A stretch of 64,000 nucleotides of DNA from Amaurobius ferox (GCA_951213105.1 OX578153.1:53412520-53476519), one strand, 5' to 3'. Counted from the stretch's first letter, positions 1 through 12,119 are shown. Notes: generated from the letters alone by a model not told the origin. Made by a program: numbers and translations.

Positions 1-59
1 TAATTTTTTAACTTGATTGAATTGTATTAAGCAGTATACAGGCTTCGAGCAGTTCAGCA

Positions 60-390
60 GAATGTTCAGTTGAATCCTTAGATTCCAAAGAATGCCCAGA
101 TCAATTCTTTAGATTCCAAAGAATGTCCAGTTCAACTCCTTAGATTCCAATGAATTTCCAATGTCCAGTTCAATTCCTTAGATTCCAATGCCCAGTTCAA
201 TTTTTCAGATTTCGAAGAATGTCCAGTTCAATTCTTTGGATTCCAAAGAATGCCCAGTTCAATTCCTTAGATCCCAAAGAATGCCCAGTTCTGTTCCCAA
301 GATTCTAATGAATGTTTAGTTCAATTCCTTAGATTCCGAAGAATGTCCAGTTCAATTCTTTAGATTTCTAGATTCCAAAACACAGTTGTA
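60..390. repeat. 31-bp minisatellite
   Basis: About ten degenerate copies of a unit near TTAGATTCCAAAGAATG plus YCCAGTTCAATTCC run head to tail. Some units have lost or gained a few bases. Related single units recur near 4600 and 5020, so the array belongs to a dispersed repeat also present at 4550-5066. Plain tandem DNA with no coding potential. Confidence 0.85.
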
Positions 391-523
391 TGGAGAATAT
401 TGCTGCATTAATGATGAGCGAGAAAAATTATGTAATTCACAGTTGTACGGAAAACATTTTTTGCATTAATGATGAGTTTTTGATGGGGCAAGAAAAGAAG
501 AGCGGGAAAAATGATGCAATTTT

Positions 524-1266
524 TATTTCCCTGCAATACATGGTAATGTATAGGGAAAGTATTGGATTCATGCCGCAAATCGCATCTCGAGTTTTCGACG
601 GATCTACACGTTTCGAGACCTCTAGAATATGAAAAAACTATTTTTAACGTGACGTCTGTGTGTGCGTGTCTGTGCAAATTTTGTATCCACTCTAACTAAA
701 AACGTAATTGACCGAATTTCATAAAATTTGGTTGGTAAGTGACTTGTGGGAGACTCTGGTGCTGATTAGTTTTGGGTACAATTCTGGATAAAAGAATCCA
801 CCTTTTTTTTGCGAAATGGCCATCAGAAATTGTCTGTATCCACTCTAGCTGAAAAACTAATGGACCTAATTTCACAAACATCGGTTGATAAGTCGCTTGT
901 GTGTTACTCTGGTGTTGATTAGATTTTGGTAGGATTCGGAAAAAAATAATCTGCCTTTTTTGCGAAATGGACCTCAAAAATCGTCAAAATCTAAACTAAA
1001 AAACTTCGCATGCTCAAATATATCTATTAAATGCTTGTTTCATCCATAATTTTTAACGATGAAAAGAATAAGACCAATCCCATACACTAGGACTAGCTGT
1101 TCTCGAGATATTTCAGTTTTTTCGTATTTTCTCTACGTCATTTGTCAAAATAAGTTCAGTTTCCAAATGAGAACGAAACCTGGATTAAAAGAAAATTAAA
1201 TTTAATTAAAATAAAGAGAAACTGGAAATAGGTCTGTAGGGAAAGTCATGTACTGTTCACATCAGA
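524..1266 (-). mobile_element. Family A hairpin-ended element, copy A1
   Basis: On the plus strand it opens with a degenerate terminal hairpin (TTTCCCTGCAATACATGG paired with its inverse) and closes with the ACATCAGA terminus. Inside are a TGTGTG/CTGT stretch, two tandem ~155-bp units each with CCGAATTTCATAAAATTT, and a CTCGAGATATTT motif. No coding capacity. Confidence 0.8.
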
Positions 1267-1269
1267 TTT

Positions 1270-2054
1270 TTACTTTCCCTGCAATACATGGTAATGTATA
1301 GGGGAAGTATTGGAATCATACTGAAAATCACAATTCGAATATTCGACTGATCTACACGATTTGACACCTATAGAATGCGATAAAACCATTTTTAGCATGA
1401 CGTTTGTGTGCGTGTCTGTGTGTCTGTCTGAGTGTCTGTCTGTGTGCCTGTCTGTCTGTGCATATTTTGTATCCATTCTAACTAAAAAACTAATTGACCG
1501 AATTTCATAAAATTTGGTGGGTAAGTCACTTGTGTGCAACTCCGGTGCTGATTAATTTTGGGTACAATTCGGGATAACAAAACTCGCCTTTTTTTGCAAA
1601 ATGGCCACTCAAAATTTACCTGTATCCGCTCTAGTTGAAAAACTAATGGACCGAATTTCACAAAATTCTGTTGATAAGTCGCTTGTGGGACATCCTGGTG
1701 TTGATTGGATTTTGGAACGATTCAGAAAAAAATAACCTGTCTATTTTTACGAAATGGCCCACAAAAATCTACAAAATCTAAACTAAAAATATACGTATAC
1801 TCAAATATATCCATTAAATGCTTTTTTTATACGTAATTTTTAACGGTGAAAATAATAAGATCAACCGCATTACACTAGGACTGCCCGTTCTCGATATATT
1901 TTAGTTTTTTCGTATTTTCTCTATGCCACCTTTGAAAATAAGTCCAGTTACCAAATAAGAACGAAAATTGAATTAAAAGTGAATTAAATTTAATTAAAAT
2001 AAAGGGAACGTGAATATAAGTCTGCAGGGATAGGCATGTGCTGCCCACATCAGA
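1270..2054 (-). mobile_element. Family A element, copy A2
   Basis: Complete copy starting TTACTTTCCCTGCAATACAT and ending CCACATCAGA. It follows A1 with only three Ts between them, so A1, A2 and A3 form a head-to-tail array. It holds a TGTC/TGTG repeat near 1405-1465 and the duplicated ~155-bp unit. Confidence 0.85.
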
Positions 2055-2489
2055 TTTTCATTTTCCCTGCAATACACTGTAATGTATGGGGAAAGTATTG
2101 GAATCATGCCGAAAATCGTAACTCGAGTTTTCGACGGATCTACACATTTCGAGACCTCTAGAATACGAAAAAACTATTTTTAACTTGACGTCTGTATGTG
2201 TGTCTGTGTGTCTGTCTATGCAATGTATGTACCCATACTAACTCATAAACTAGTGGACCGAATTTCATAAAATGTGGTGAGTCAGTTGGATGTGACCTTG
2301 GTGGTGAATAGTTTTTAGTATGATTCGGGATTAAAGAACCCGCCTTTCTTTGCGGATTGGCACGCAAATACTGCCTGTATTCAATCTAGCTGAAAAACTA
2401 ATGGACCGAATTTCACAAAATTCACTAGGTATGTCCCTTCTGTGTTACCCTGGTGCTGATCAGATTTTGGTGCAATTCGGAGAAAAAAA

Positions 2490-3421
2490 TCTGATGTGGG
2501 CAACACATGACTTTCCTTACATAATGCAATGAATTTAATACTTTTACAGTAAAAAAATAGGTTTTTCTTATAGTAGATACTTATATCCTTTCCAAGATAT
2601 TGAATTTTCGATAATTAGTCGTCATTTTCATTGATTTAGCGTCATTTTAATCCATTTGGCGAGATTTTCGTTAATTTGGCAACATTTCAAAAAGTCGCCA
2701 AGTTGGCGACATTCCGCCAAATTCGTCGCCAAAATCTCGCCAAGCTTTACTGACGGAGAAATAAGTTATTCTTATAACAGATAAATGACTATTGGCGTTC
2801 AAATACAAAAGTATTACTCGAAATATCTTTTCTCATCAATGGAACGAGCTAGATCCACGAGAATGATGTCACCCAATTTATCGCATGGTATTACATATGA
2901 AAAGTGAACATGTTTCTCAATAGGAAATTTTTTTTTTATTTTATATGACTTTTTGATAATTTTTTCGAAAAATTTAAAATATCTCGAGAACGGCTAGGGT
3001 TAGCGCTCTAAATTTTATGTTAATCGTTTTCTAATGAAAAATTACATAAGAAATGTCTATTTGCTTAACTTTATTAGCGGTTTTGATTTTTTGACGATTT
3101 TTTCAAAATTTCACTCGAAAATTTAGGGGGGTTCTGTACATTTGATTACGGTTAAAAACAACAGGCTTCCAGCGTTTACGGATTGTGATTTTTGTACTAA
3201 ATTTTGTTTGAATCGGTTCATTCGTTCGTCAGTTATCGTCTCCACAGACCCACTGACACACACACACACATACTTTCACACACACACACAGACATCACTT
3301 CAAACATGTTTGATTCGTGATTGGGGATGCTTGATACGTGCTCTTCCGTCGAAAACTCGAATTTGAATTTTCGACCCCGTCTCAATACTTTCCTTATACA
3401 TTATGTATATAAGGAAAGTAA
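2490..3421 (+). mobile_element. Family B hairpin-ended element, copy B1, nested in A3
   Basis: It starts TCTGATGTGGGCAACACATG and ends with a hairpin of CTTTCCTTATA paired with TATAAGGAAAG, then TAA. The A3 sequence resumes exactly (seven As before, TAACCTGCC after), so insertion was between A and T without target duplication. It carries four 20-bp units (2604-2683), the palindrome GTCGCCAAGTTGGCGAC (2694-2710), CTCGAGA near 2983 and a CA repeat near 3257. Confidence 0.85.
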
Positions 3422-3650
3422 TAACCTGCCTTTATCTGCAATCGTCGGTTTCGTCATCGCTGGTTCATTTGCAAAAATCGTCAAAATCTAAAATAAAAAA
3501 CTGCATATGCTCAAATATATCCATTAAATGCTTGTTTTATACGTAATTTGTAACGAAAAAAAGAACAAGACCAACCCTATTACATTAGGACTAGCCATTC
3601 TCGAAATATTTTAGTTTTTTCGTATATTTTCTACGCCACCTTAAAGAAAA

Positions 3651-4434
3651 TCTGATGTGGGCAGTACATGACTTTACCTGCAGACTTATATTCACGTTCT
3701 CTTTATTTTAATTAAATTTAACTCACTTTTAATTCAATTTTCGTTCTCGTTTGGTAACTGGACTTATTTTCATAGGTGGCGTAGAAAAAAAACGAAAAAA
3801 CTAAAATATCTCGAGAACGGCTAGTCCTAGTGTGATGGGGTTGGTCTTATTCTTTTCTTCGTTAAAAATTCCGTATAAAACAAGCATTTCATGGATATAT
3901 TTCAGCATACATAGTTTTTTACTTTAGATATTGTCGATTTTTGCGAACCATTTTGCAAAAAGAGGCAGGTTATTTTTTCCAAATCATACCAAAACCTACT
4001 CAGCTACAGGATGTCCCACAAGTGACTTATCTACCGAATTTTGAGAAATTCGGTCCATTAGTTTTTCAGCTACAGTGGATACAAGCTTTTGCGGGCCATT
4101 TCGCAACAAAAAGCGGGTTCTTTTATCCCGAATCGTACCCAAAACTAATCAGCACCAGATTCGCCCACATGTGACATACCTACCAAATTTTATGAAATTC
4201 GGTCAATTAGTTCTTTAGTTAGAGTGGATACAAAATCTGCACAGACAGACAGACAGACACACAGACACACTGACACACAGACACACTGACACACACACAG
4301 ACGTCACGCTAAAAATGGTTTTTTCGTATTCTAGAGGTCTCGAAACGTGTAAATCCGTCGAAAACTCGAGTTGCGATTTTCGACATGATTCCAATACTTT
4401 CCCTATACGTTACCATGTATTGCAGGGAAAGTAA
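3651..4434 (+). mobile_element. Family A element, copy A4, nested in A3
   Basis: Opposite orientation to its host. It begins TCTGATGTGGGCAGTACATG and ends with the CTTTCCCTATAC...GGGAAAGTAA hairpin. A3 continues as GAAAA before and TAAGTCC after, matching the uninterrupted paralogues, so the ends are 5'-TC and GTAA-3' with an A/T target. The microsatellite (ACAGACAC) lies near 4240-4300. Confidence 0.85.
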
Positions 4435-4549
4435 TAAGTCCAGTTACCAAATGAGAACGAAAATTGAATTAAAAGTGAATTAAATTTAATTAAAATAAAG
4501 AGAACGTGGATATAGTCTGCAGGGAAATTCAGGTGCTGCCCACATCTGA

Positions 4550-5066
4550 TTTTTTAACTTGATTGAATTTTATTAATCCGCGGCGAATACTTCAGCAGAA
4601 TGTCCGTTTGAATTACCCAGATTCAATCAGTTTGTGAACTTCGGTGTCTTTATCAATTTGCCTTATCGAATTTACAAAATCTCTTTGCGTCTAGATTGGT
4701 CTGTCGATATATTTTTGAAACTCCAGTAGAAGTTTTCTGTTAGATTTTAGATTATTCTTGTTAAATCAAACTCTCTCCAAAATCCACCTCTGGAATAAAC
4801 CCGCATGGAAAATATTTGAATAAGAAATTGATGACTTGAGAAAATGTTTTTTGACTTTTTGTTCTTGTTTCTGGACGAAAACTATTTTTATTTTTTAAAT
4901 ATAATGATGAGGTTTTAATGGTGGAAGAAATGAAAAGAGAACTTTATGTGCTTTACTTACGTGCTTTTTAAACGAGATTGAGTTTTCTGAAACTAGTGTA
5001 CATCTGCAATTCAGCAGAACTTGCAGTTTCATTCCTTAGATTCAATGAGTTTGTGAAGACCAAACT
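4550..5066. repeat. Flanking repeat shared with the window start, no gene
   Basis: The sequence after A3 (TTAACTTGATTGAATTTTATT) matches the first ~30 bases of the window, and both continue into CAGCAGAATGTYC-type minisatellite units. It is therefore an older repeat into which the family A cluster inserted or that was duplicated with it. I see no open reading frame worth calling. Confidence 0.6.
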
Positions 5067-5820
5067 TTACTTTCCCTGCAATACATGGTAATGTGTAGGG
5101 AAAGCATTGGAATTATGTCGAAAATCGCATCTCGAGTTTTCGACGGATCTACACATTTCGAGACCTTTAGAATACGAAAAATCTATTTTTAGCATGACGT
5201 CTGTGTGTCTGTCTGTGTGTATATCTGTCTGTGAAGAATTTGTATCCACTCTAACTAAAAAACTAATGGACCGAATTTCACAAAATTTGGTAGGTAAGTC
5301 ACTTATGGGCGAATCTGTGGCTAATTAGTTTTGTGTACGATTCGAGATAAGCGAACCCGCTTTTTTACGAAACGACCCGCAAAAGTTTGTAACCGCTATA
5401 TCTAAAAAATTAATGGACCAAATTTCACAAAATTCGGTAGATAAGTCACTTGTGGGTCACTCTGGTGCTGATTAGATTTTGGTAAGCTTCGGGAAAAATA
5501 ACCTGCCTTTTTTTGCAAAATGGCCCGCAAAAATCGCCAAAATCTAAAATAAAAAACTACGTATGCTCAAATATATCCATTAAATGCTTGTTTAATACCT
5601 AATTTTTAATTAAGAAAGGAATAAGTTCAACCCCATTACACTAGGATTAGCCGTTCTCGAGATATTTTAGTTTTCTCGTATTTTCTCTACGCCAACTTTG
5701 AAAATAAGTCCAGTTATCAAATGAGAATGAAAATTGAATTAAAAGTGAATTAAATTTAATTAAAATAAGGAGAACGCGGATATAAGTCTGTAGGGAAAGT
5801 TATGTGTTGCCTACATCAGA
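5067..5820 (-). mobile_element. Family A element, copy A5
   Basis: Complete copy from TTACTTTCCCTGCAATACAT to CTACATCAGA. The CCGAATTTCACAAAATTTGG motif sits at 5271-5290 and CCGTTCTCGAGATATTTTAG at 5651-5670. The microsatellite between hairpin and motif is short (TGTCTGTCTGTG). Confidence 0.85.
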
Positions 5821-5899
5821 TTTTTTAGATTTATCTCCAGTGGAAAAAAGCCAGGATAGACAAGGTAGACAGTGTCTACCAAACTAAATTACGACCAAG

Positions 5900-6105
5900 T
5901 GTTCTGCACTACATGGTTATGTATAGGGAGAGTATTGGAATCATACCGAAAATCACAATTCGAGTTTTCGACGGATCTACACGTTTAGAGACCTCTAGAA
6001 TACGAAAAACTATTTTCAGCGGGACGCCGCCAACTTGGCGACTATTTTAAATGCTGTCAAAGTGACAAAAATATCCACGAATTGATTAAAATGACGCCAA
6101 ATTGG
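5900..6105 (-). mobile_element. Recombinant A/B fragment
   Basis: The first ~125 bp match the hairpin side of family A up to the CTATTTTCAGC position. At about 6027 it switches to family B sequence (CCGCCAACTTGGCGAC and CGCCAAATT units). Either a deletion joined two elements or the copy arose by template exchange. Confidence 0.55.
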
Positions 6106-7586
6106 AAGTACTTATTTGCATATTCTGATTTCGGTCATATGACAGACGTATCTTCTCATATATAAGAAATGTTGTTCTTTCAGTTTGTCTGTAACACTTG
6201 GTGATGCATTTTAGTAAATGCGTTTAGTTGCCCAACGAATTTGATATTTGATTTCATCGCCGCTGTATCAAGAACAACGCATTCTATAATCTCCCAATGC
6301 GCGATGAAAAAAAGTGCTTAAAGACCCTAATAAGTTTATAAGGAACGATCTCCATGAGTTTAAAAGTTTATAAATTTATAAGAAATAAGTTTATACGTTT
6401 ACAAGGAAATATCTATGTGAGGTCTATCTACAGTAGAGTAACTATGCTCAATGGAATTAAAATGATTGCAGCGCTCCTAGCGCATAATTGAAAAGATACG
6501 ATAACGAATTCGTTAACAAAGCGAGATAGATAAAACATCAATTACAGGGTTTTAGAGCATTCTATAACGATTAGGAATCTTACTTAATAAAAGAACATGT
6601 GTGTGTACTGGAAATCTAAACGTTCTACGGGCATAAAATTTGGTACACATGTACTTGAAGACCCGAATATGTGCACCTCGGCGTTTGAATTAAATTTTTA
6701 GTTATTTTATAGTCTCGAATTTTCTTTGCGAACTCGATAAAACTCATGGATAAAATGTGGCTCGAATTTTATTCGAGGCACGGCGGCAAGATCATAGATA
6801 AACGTCTTGCTCGTGAAACTGGGAGTCCCATATGGCTGGAGCTTCGGTAGTAGGATTTAAATTTCAGATATTTTAAATCCCGAGTTTTACGGATAGAGAT
6901 TTGAATTCTTAAATATAAGATGGCAACAGTATTTGTGAGACCAGATATAGATCTCACATTTGTTGGTGAGACAGTTTTATGCCAGTAATTTATGTATCCG
7001 AAACATCGGACAATACCTCCACTCTGAATGGCGCCAAGGTTTACAGCACGTGAACCCAAAGGTCACATAAAACCATAAATTTAGGGGTGTCAAGACAGAG
7101 GGGATCGAACGATCTCGTAAGAAAATGTCAATTAACGACATTGGATAAAAGGTTAACCAATTGAGAAGGTGCTTGTTGCGTAACCCTGGAGGCCGCATAT
7201 GAGAGAAAAAGGGGAGTAACAGTCCTGAGGCAGAAAAGAGCCACACGCAATATGACTTAAGAACGACCCTATGACATAACGACGACAATTTAAGAAATAC
7301 TTGCTCGACATGATGACAAGAACGATAATAATACTCAGTTAAGAATACGTAGGACTTGGCAAGAAACGGTCATGAGTGTTCACGCCAGCAGTAAAATATC
7401 ATCGTCGATATTACGTGTTGGTGAATAATACTTCGAGTTAATTCCAGCAAGATGATCGGCGGAGTACGTGGCGGCGACCAAGCTAAGACAGTCTTGAAAG
7501 TATGTGCTCCTCAAAGATGATATTTGGTCCTAACTACATTTTAGGCATTTTAATACTGGTCCCACATGGTCTGTCCGTCGGAATAA
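6106..7586. other. No recognisable gene; two overlapping decayed minus-strand frames
   Basis: Largely single-copy within this window. Two minus-strand frames of about 96 and 103 codons lie at 6769-7059 and 6977-7288 but carry no domain I recognise. A short frame beginning with ATG at 7451 runs into AAAGTATGT, which resembles a splice donor. Nothing here is strong enough to call a gene. Confidence 0.4.
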
Positions 7587-9009
7587 TCTATATAAATAAA
7601 AATGAAAATCTGTCTGTCTGTCTGTCTGTCTGTTTGTCACACCATCACGGGAGAACGGCTGAACCGAATTTGATGAAATTTTGTGGGTAGCCCAGAAATA
7701 GCCCCACTTAAAATTATATCCGTGTTTTGAGTTTCTACGACCAGTGGTTCTCGAGATATTAGTAAAAAACGAAATTTTCGTTTGTCTCATCATCACGGAA
7801 AAACGGCTGAACCGAATTTAATGAAATTTGGTGAATAGCCTTGAAATATCCCCCCATAAATTTTGTCCAAGTTTCGAGTTTCTAAGACCTGGGGTTGTCG
7901 AGATATTAATGAAAAACGGAACTTTTTCCTAGGAGTTCTACTCCCTAACTCCGTGGTTTATCCAAACGAAAAGCTTGAAAATCGTTTGAAAGTGAATTAA
8001 AATTTAATCTCTGAGTTTGATGGGAGATTTTTTGCGTTAATTAGTCACTTTCTGAAAATATGAATTGTTTGAAACAGGATTTAAAGGGGAAATCTATCTC
8101 CATGGTTCATGGTTTATTTAAAACAAGCTTTTACGGAACAATGAGAAGTATAAAGAAATCAAAATCGTTATTTAATTTCGCAGTTTATGTTATAAGACAT
8201 GACATATTTAACATGTTATAAGATTCTATCTTATATCATGTTACTCAGAAAGGCAATTAAATTAAATCTGTCTGTTAATTTTAATAATTATTTTTTCGAT
8301 TTGAATAATAAATAAATGGATATAAAAATATATTTTAGAAAAGAACGATTTGATTTTTCTTATAGCATTTTTGACTGGATAATATCAATTACGGTCTTCA
8401 GGTTTAAAAATTATTATTATTTATATTTTCGGGGATTATTGATTCAAGGATTATTGATATTTTCAAGTTATTATGCAATTATTTTATTATGACAAAAATT
8501 GTTTAAACTCATATATTGTATGTTGTACGAATCTTCTACAAATACACGTGTATATCTTTTAATCTACGAGAATATAAGTAGTACAGGTATATTGACATAT
8601 GTTTTGATATATATTGGCATATATCGGAATCAATTACGACCTTCTGGTATAAAGAGTACGGATATTATTGATGTTTTCAATTTATTACGTCATCTCTTTT
8701 ATTTTGGCAAATATTTTTGAGACGCATATTGTAATACTGGTAATCTTCTACTAACACATTGGCATATTTTCTGATCTGCGACAATATAATTAGCACGGGG
8801 TTGCATATATTCATTCAATTCCTATTTTTTCTTCTGTAAATTTGCTTACAAAAGGGGGCAGGATGTTTTATTTTTCAGATCTGATCGTGAAGATAATTTT
8901 GCATAGTGAGAACATATATTCTTAATCTTCTCTTTAGGAGCAATAAATTTAATATTTTAACAGAATTTGCACATGATTGCGAACTTTAAGTTTCTTTAAA
9001 TTATACACT

Positions 9010-9036
9010 CCGTACGAATAACGGGTGTGCTGTTAG
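9010..9036 (+). other. Internal, mutated Helitron 3' terminus inside H1
   Basis: CCGTACGAATAACGGG followed by TGTGCTGTTAG copies the element's own 3' end but reads TTAG instead of CTAG. Sequence after it repeats the 3' half of the body a second time. This fits read-through past a weakened terminator. Confidence 0.75.
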
Positions 9037-9535
9037 TGGTTAATAAATTTTAACATTTTAGGAGGATATATCCTGTTGCTCGGCATCGCAATTAAATTAA
9101 ATGTGTTTGTTAATGTTTTTATTATTTTTTTTTCGATTTAAATAATGAATAAATGGATAAATGGATATAAAAGTATATCATATGAATGGACGGTTTGATT
9201 GTTCTTTTAATTATATTAATTGCTGACTGCGTACATCAATTTCATTTATTTTGGCAAAGAGTTTTCAAGCTTATATCGTATTTAGCTACTAAACTCATAT
9301 ATTGTGTTTAGCCAATAAATTCATATAGCCGATTGTTGAAACAGAAAAAGAGTAGAGCGGGTATATCTTCTAATACAATTGTAGTGTTTTCATTTAGTAT
9401 ATTGAAACGGGATAAGAATGTTTCATTCAGATCTGCAAATTCAAAGCTACGAATTTGGAGGGATATCGCTTATTTGACAACTTTTCTTAAACTTTGCCAA
9501 ATTGACGGAAATGTTGCCAAATTGATATAAACGAC

Positions 9536-9596
9536 ACACAAACAGCTGCCATAAACCTTCGGGTTGGTCGTGTGGCTTGGGTCTTCTACATATCAA
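9536..9596 (-). mobile_element. Short SINE tail fragment inside H1
   Basis: AAACAGCTGCCATAAACCTT plus the following CGGGTTGGTCGTGTGGCTT is absent from the paralogous Helitron position near 39530, so it was inserted. The same tail subfamily appears at 18391-18450 in opposite orientation, and the H2 copy carries it at about 30720-30780. Orientation label is relative to the AAC-tail SINE body and is uncertain. Confidence 0.5.
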
Positions 9597-10994
9597 TGAA
9601 ATTTTTTTTTGTTTTGTTAGAAGAGAGTACTGAAATGATGTTTGGTTAGCATTTATCTGTCAGACCAACCATCCTACTTAGTAATACATTTAGCGAATTC
9701 TTAAAATGTCACCAAATTGATAAAAATGTTTTCAAATCTATAAAAATATCTTGAAATTGATAAAATTGCGCTACATAAATGATATTAATTGTTTTTTGTT
9801 AGGGGATAGTATTGTGATGATATTTCGTCAATTTGTCGCAAAGTGGAACTGTCAGTTCTACAGTCCCACTTGGCGATAAATTTGGCGATTTTTTAAAATG
9901 TCGCTAATTTGACGAAACTGTCGCCAAATGTTCCATAGAAATATAACTATTTAGACGATATTTTTTCTACCAATTTATTTGAAGCAAATGATATCATGTC
10001 GCTTAGCAGCGGATTTAAATCCAATGTGTTTATGCGGCAGACGATTTTTATTAAATCCTTTCCGATTTGAATAATGAAGATATGTATATAAAATAAATTT
10101 TATTGCCATTTCATTTTGGACTGGGTAATATCAATTATACTCTTCAGGTTTAAACATTATTATTATTGATATTTTCCGGAATTATTGATTCAGGGATTAT
10201 TGATATTTTTAAGTTATTACGCCATTGTTTTATTGCGGCAAAAATTGCTGACACACGCATATTGTACGTTGTACGAGTAATCTTCTAGGAATGCACGGGT
10301 ATATCTTCTAACCTACGAGAATATAAGTAGTACAGGTATATTGGCATATATTTTGACATATATTGGCATATATATTGGAATCAAGTACAGTCTTCTGGTA
10401 TGAAGATTAAGGGGATTAATTATATATTCAATTTATTACGTCGTCTGTTGTATTTTACCAAAAAACATTTGTGACTCATATTGCAAAACGGGTAATCTTC
10501 TACTAATAATCGGACATTATAAGTAGTACGTGTATATCTTCCCATATAATTTTAGCACTTTAATTTTGACATATATTGGAATAAATGACTGTCTTCAGAT
10601 TTAAAGATTACGGGTTTATTGGTATTTTCAATTTATACATGTAATCTACTAATACAGGTTATATTTTCTAATATTCGCGTATATAATTAGTACGGGTCCC
10701 ATACAATTTTAACGCTTTTATTTTGCATATATTGATTCAATTCCATATTTTTTTTTATATTTGCTTACATAAGGGGTCCAAGATGTTTTATTCTTCAGAT
10801 ATGTCCATGAAGATAATTTTATATAGCGAGAACAGAGAGTCTTAAACTTCTTTTTAGGGGCATTATATTAAATATTTTAACAGAATATTTTGATTAAACA
10901 TGTCATTTAGTATACTATAAGAATTTGGGCATGATTATGAATTTCAAGTTTCTTTATATTATATACTCCGTACGAAGAACGGGTATGCTGCTAG

Positions 10995-12119
10995 TTAATA
11001 ATAAAAATTATTGTTGTAATCAAATAATTGAGTGCGTTATGTTGTTAATAAATGTTTTCTGGTTAAAGTTAAAAGTGGTGCCGTAAATTTAGTTTTATAT
11101 TAATTAATATTCTTTTACAGAACACGCGTGAAAGACAAACAATTGGAGGGTTAATAGCGGTACACATCGCAATGCACAATTTCATAGTCCAATAATACGT
11201 AATGTACAATTTCATAGTCCACGAATACGAGCAATTTACGGCCATGTTAAGATATTAGATATGTTAATGATAATTAATTTAAAATACCAACTTTACGTTC
11301 TTTATGTTTCTTTAGCACACTTGTTTTTGGTTTCCCACAGTATTATAAGCATTCCCTGAAAAAAAAAACCACGTCTCTACAATAATATTGCGTAAAGTTA
11401 GCAATAAAGACTTTTAACGACCATAAAATAAAGACTTGCGGTGAGTGTTTTCTTTTTCTTGTTTTTCTTTTTTCTTTATTTGCGGATAGCATGTTTAGTG
11501 AATTGAGTATTAATGGACATTTATTTTCTACTTGATTCTTTCTAGTCGACAATAAATCCGTTAGAGAAGGAATTTACGTCATACAATAGGGTTATTGGCG
11601 TATTTCTGTCCTATTGAGAAATGTCAAACACTTCCATGCACAGGAATCTAATGGACAGCCTGTTTAAAATCTCCACTGTCATCTACAATGCATATCTGAA
11701 TTCGAGGAATAATATTAACCCGTACTTTGACAAGTATTAAGAGTGTCTACCGGGTTAAAGTCCCTGATAATACGATAATTTGACAAGTATGTATTGCCTC
11801 ACATATACACCTTTCATACGTTATTTTTGTCGATTCCTATCTATTAAACAATGCTGGTTTTACTGGTGAATTAAATATGGCATTACTGGTGAATTAAATG
11901 TGGCATTACTGGATCTCACATTTTACTTCTATCAATGCGAAATAATGATGGACGCGATCCACTGAGCAAAGTTTTTTAACGCTGATAAATACACAGGCAT
12001 TTGGCGCTATTCTGGATGAGAACATGTAAAATTATTTTGAAGTACCAAATTAATTTATATTTTGCTTAAATATAACTGACAATTGGAAATATTGCTAATA
12101 TCTTCTAAGTAATATTAAA
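10995..12119. other. Unrecognised intergenic sequence
   Basis: AT-rich sequence with no repeat I can match inside the window and no convincing frame. A short local duplication of an AATACGWRCAATTTMCGG-like phrase occurs at 11170-11240 and a GGTGAATTAAATRTGGCATT duplication at 11867-11910. Confidence 0.4.

Larger units (their letters stand above)
2058..4549 (-). mobile_element. Family A element, copy A3, split by two nested insertions
   Basis: The copy survives as 2058-2489, 3422-3650 and 4435-4549. The first gap is a family B element and the second a plus-strand family A element. Joining the flanks restores the uninterrupted order seen in A7 (near 61110 and 61320). This is the best local proof of the exact ends of both families. 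Confidence 0.85.
7587..10994 (+). mobile_element. Non-autonomous Helitron H1, composite
   Basis: It starts TCTATATAAATAAAAATGAA after an A and ends with hairpin CCGTACGAAGAACGGG, then TATGCTGCTAG, followed by T. These are canonical Helitron ends (TC, subterminal hairpin, CTRR, A/T target). A (TCTG)n tract follows the 5' end. No Rep-helicase frame exists in 3.4 kb, so it is non-autonomous. A mutated internal 3' end at 9010-9036 shows it is a fusion of two Helitron bodies. H2 is almost identical. Confidence 0.9.

Noticed and set aside
60..390. CRISPR-like array
   Set aside because: Units are contiguous and degenerate with no unique spacers, in a eukaryotic context.
5107..5328. Conserved peptide LMDRISQN repeated in many plus-strand frames
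   Set aside because: It is the translation of the CTAATGGACCGAATTTCACA motif in family A; stops and frame vary between copies.
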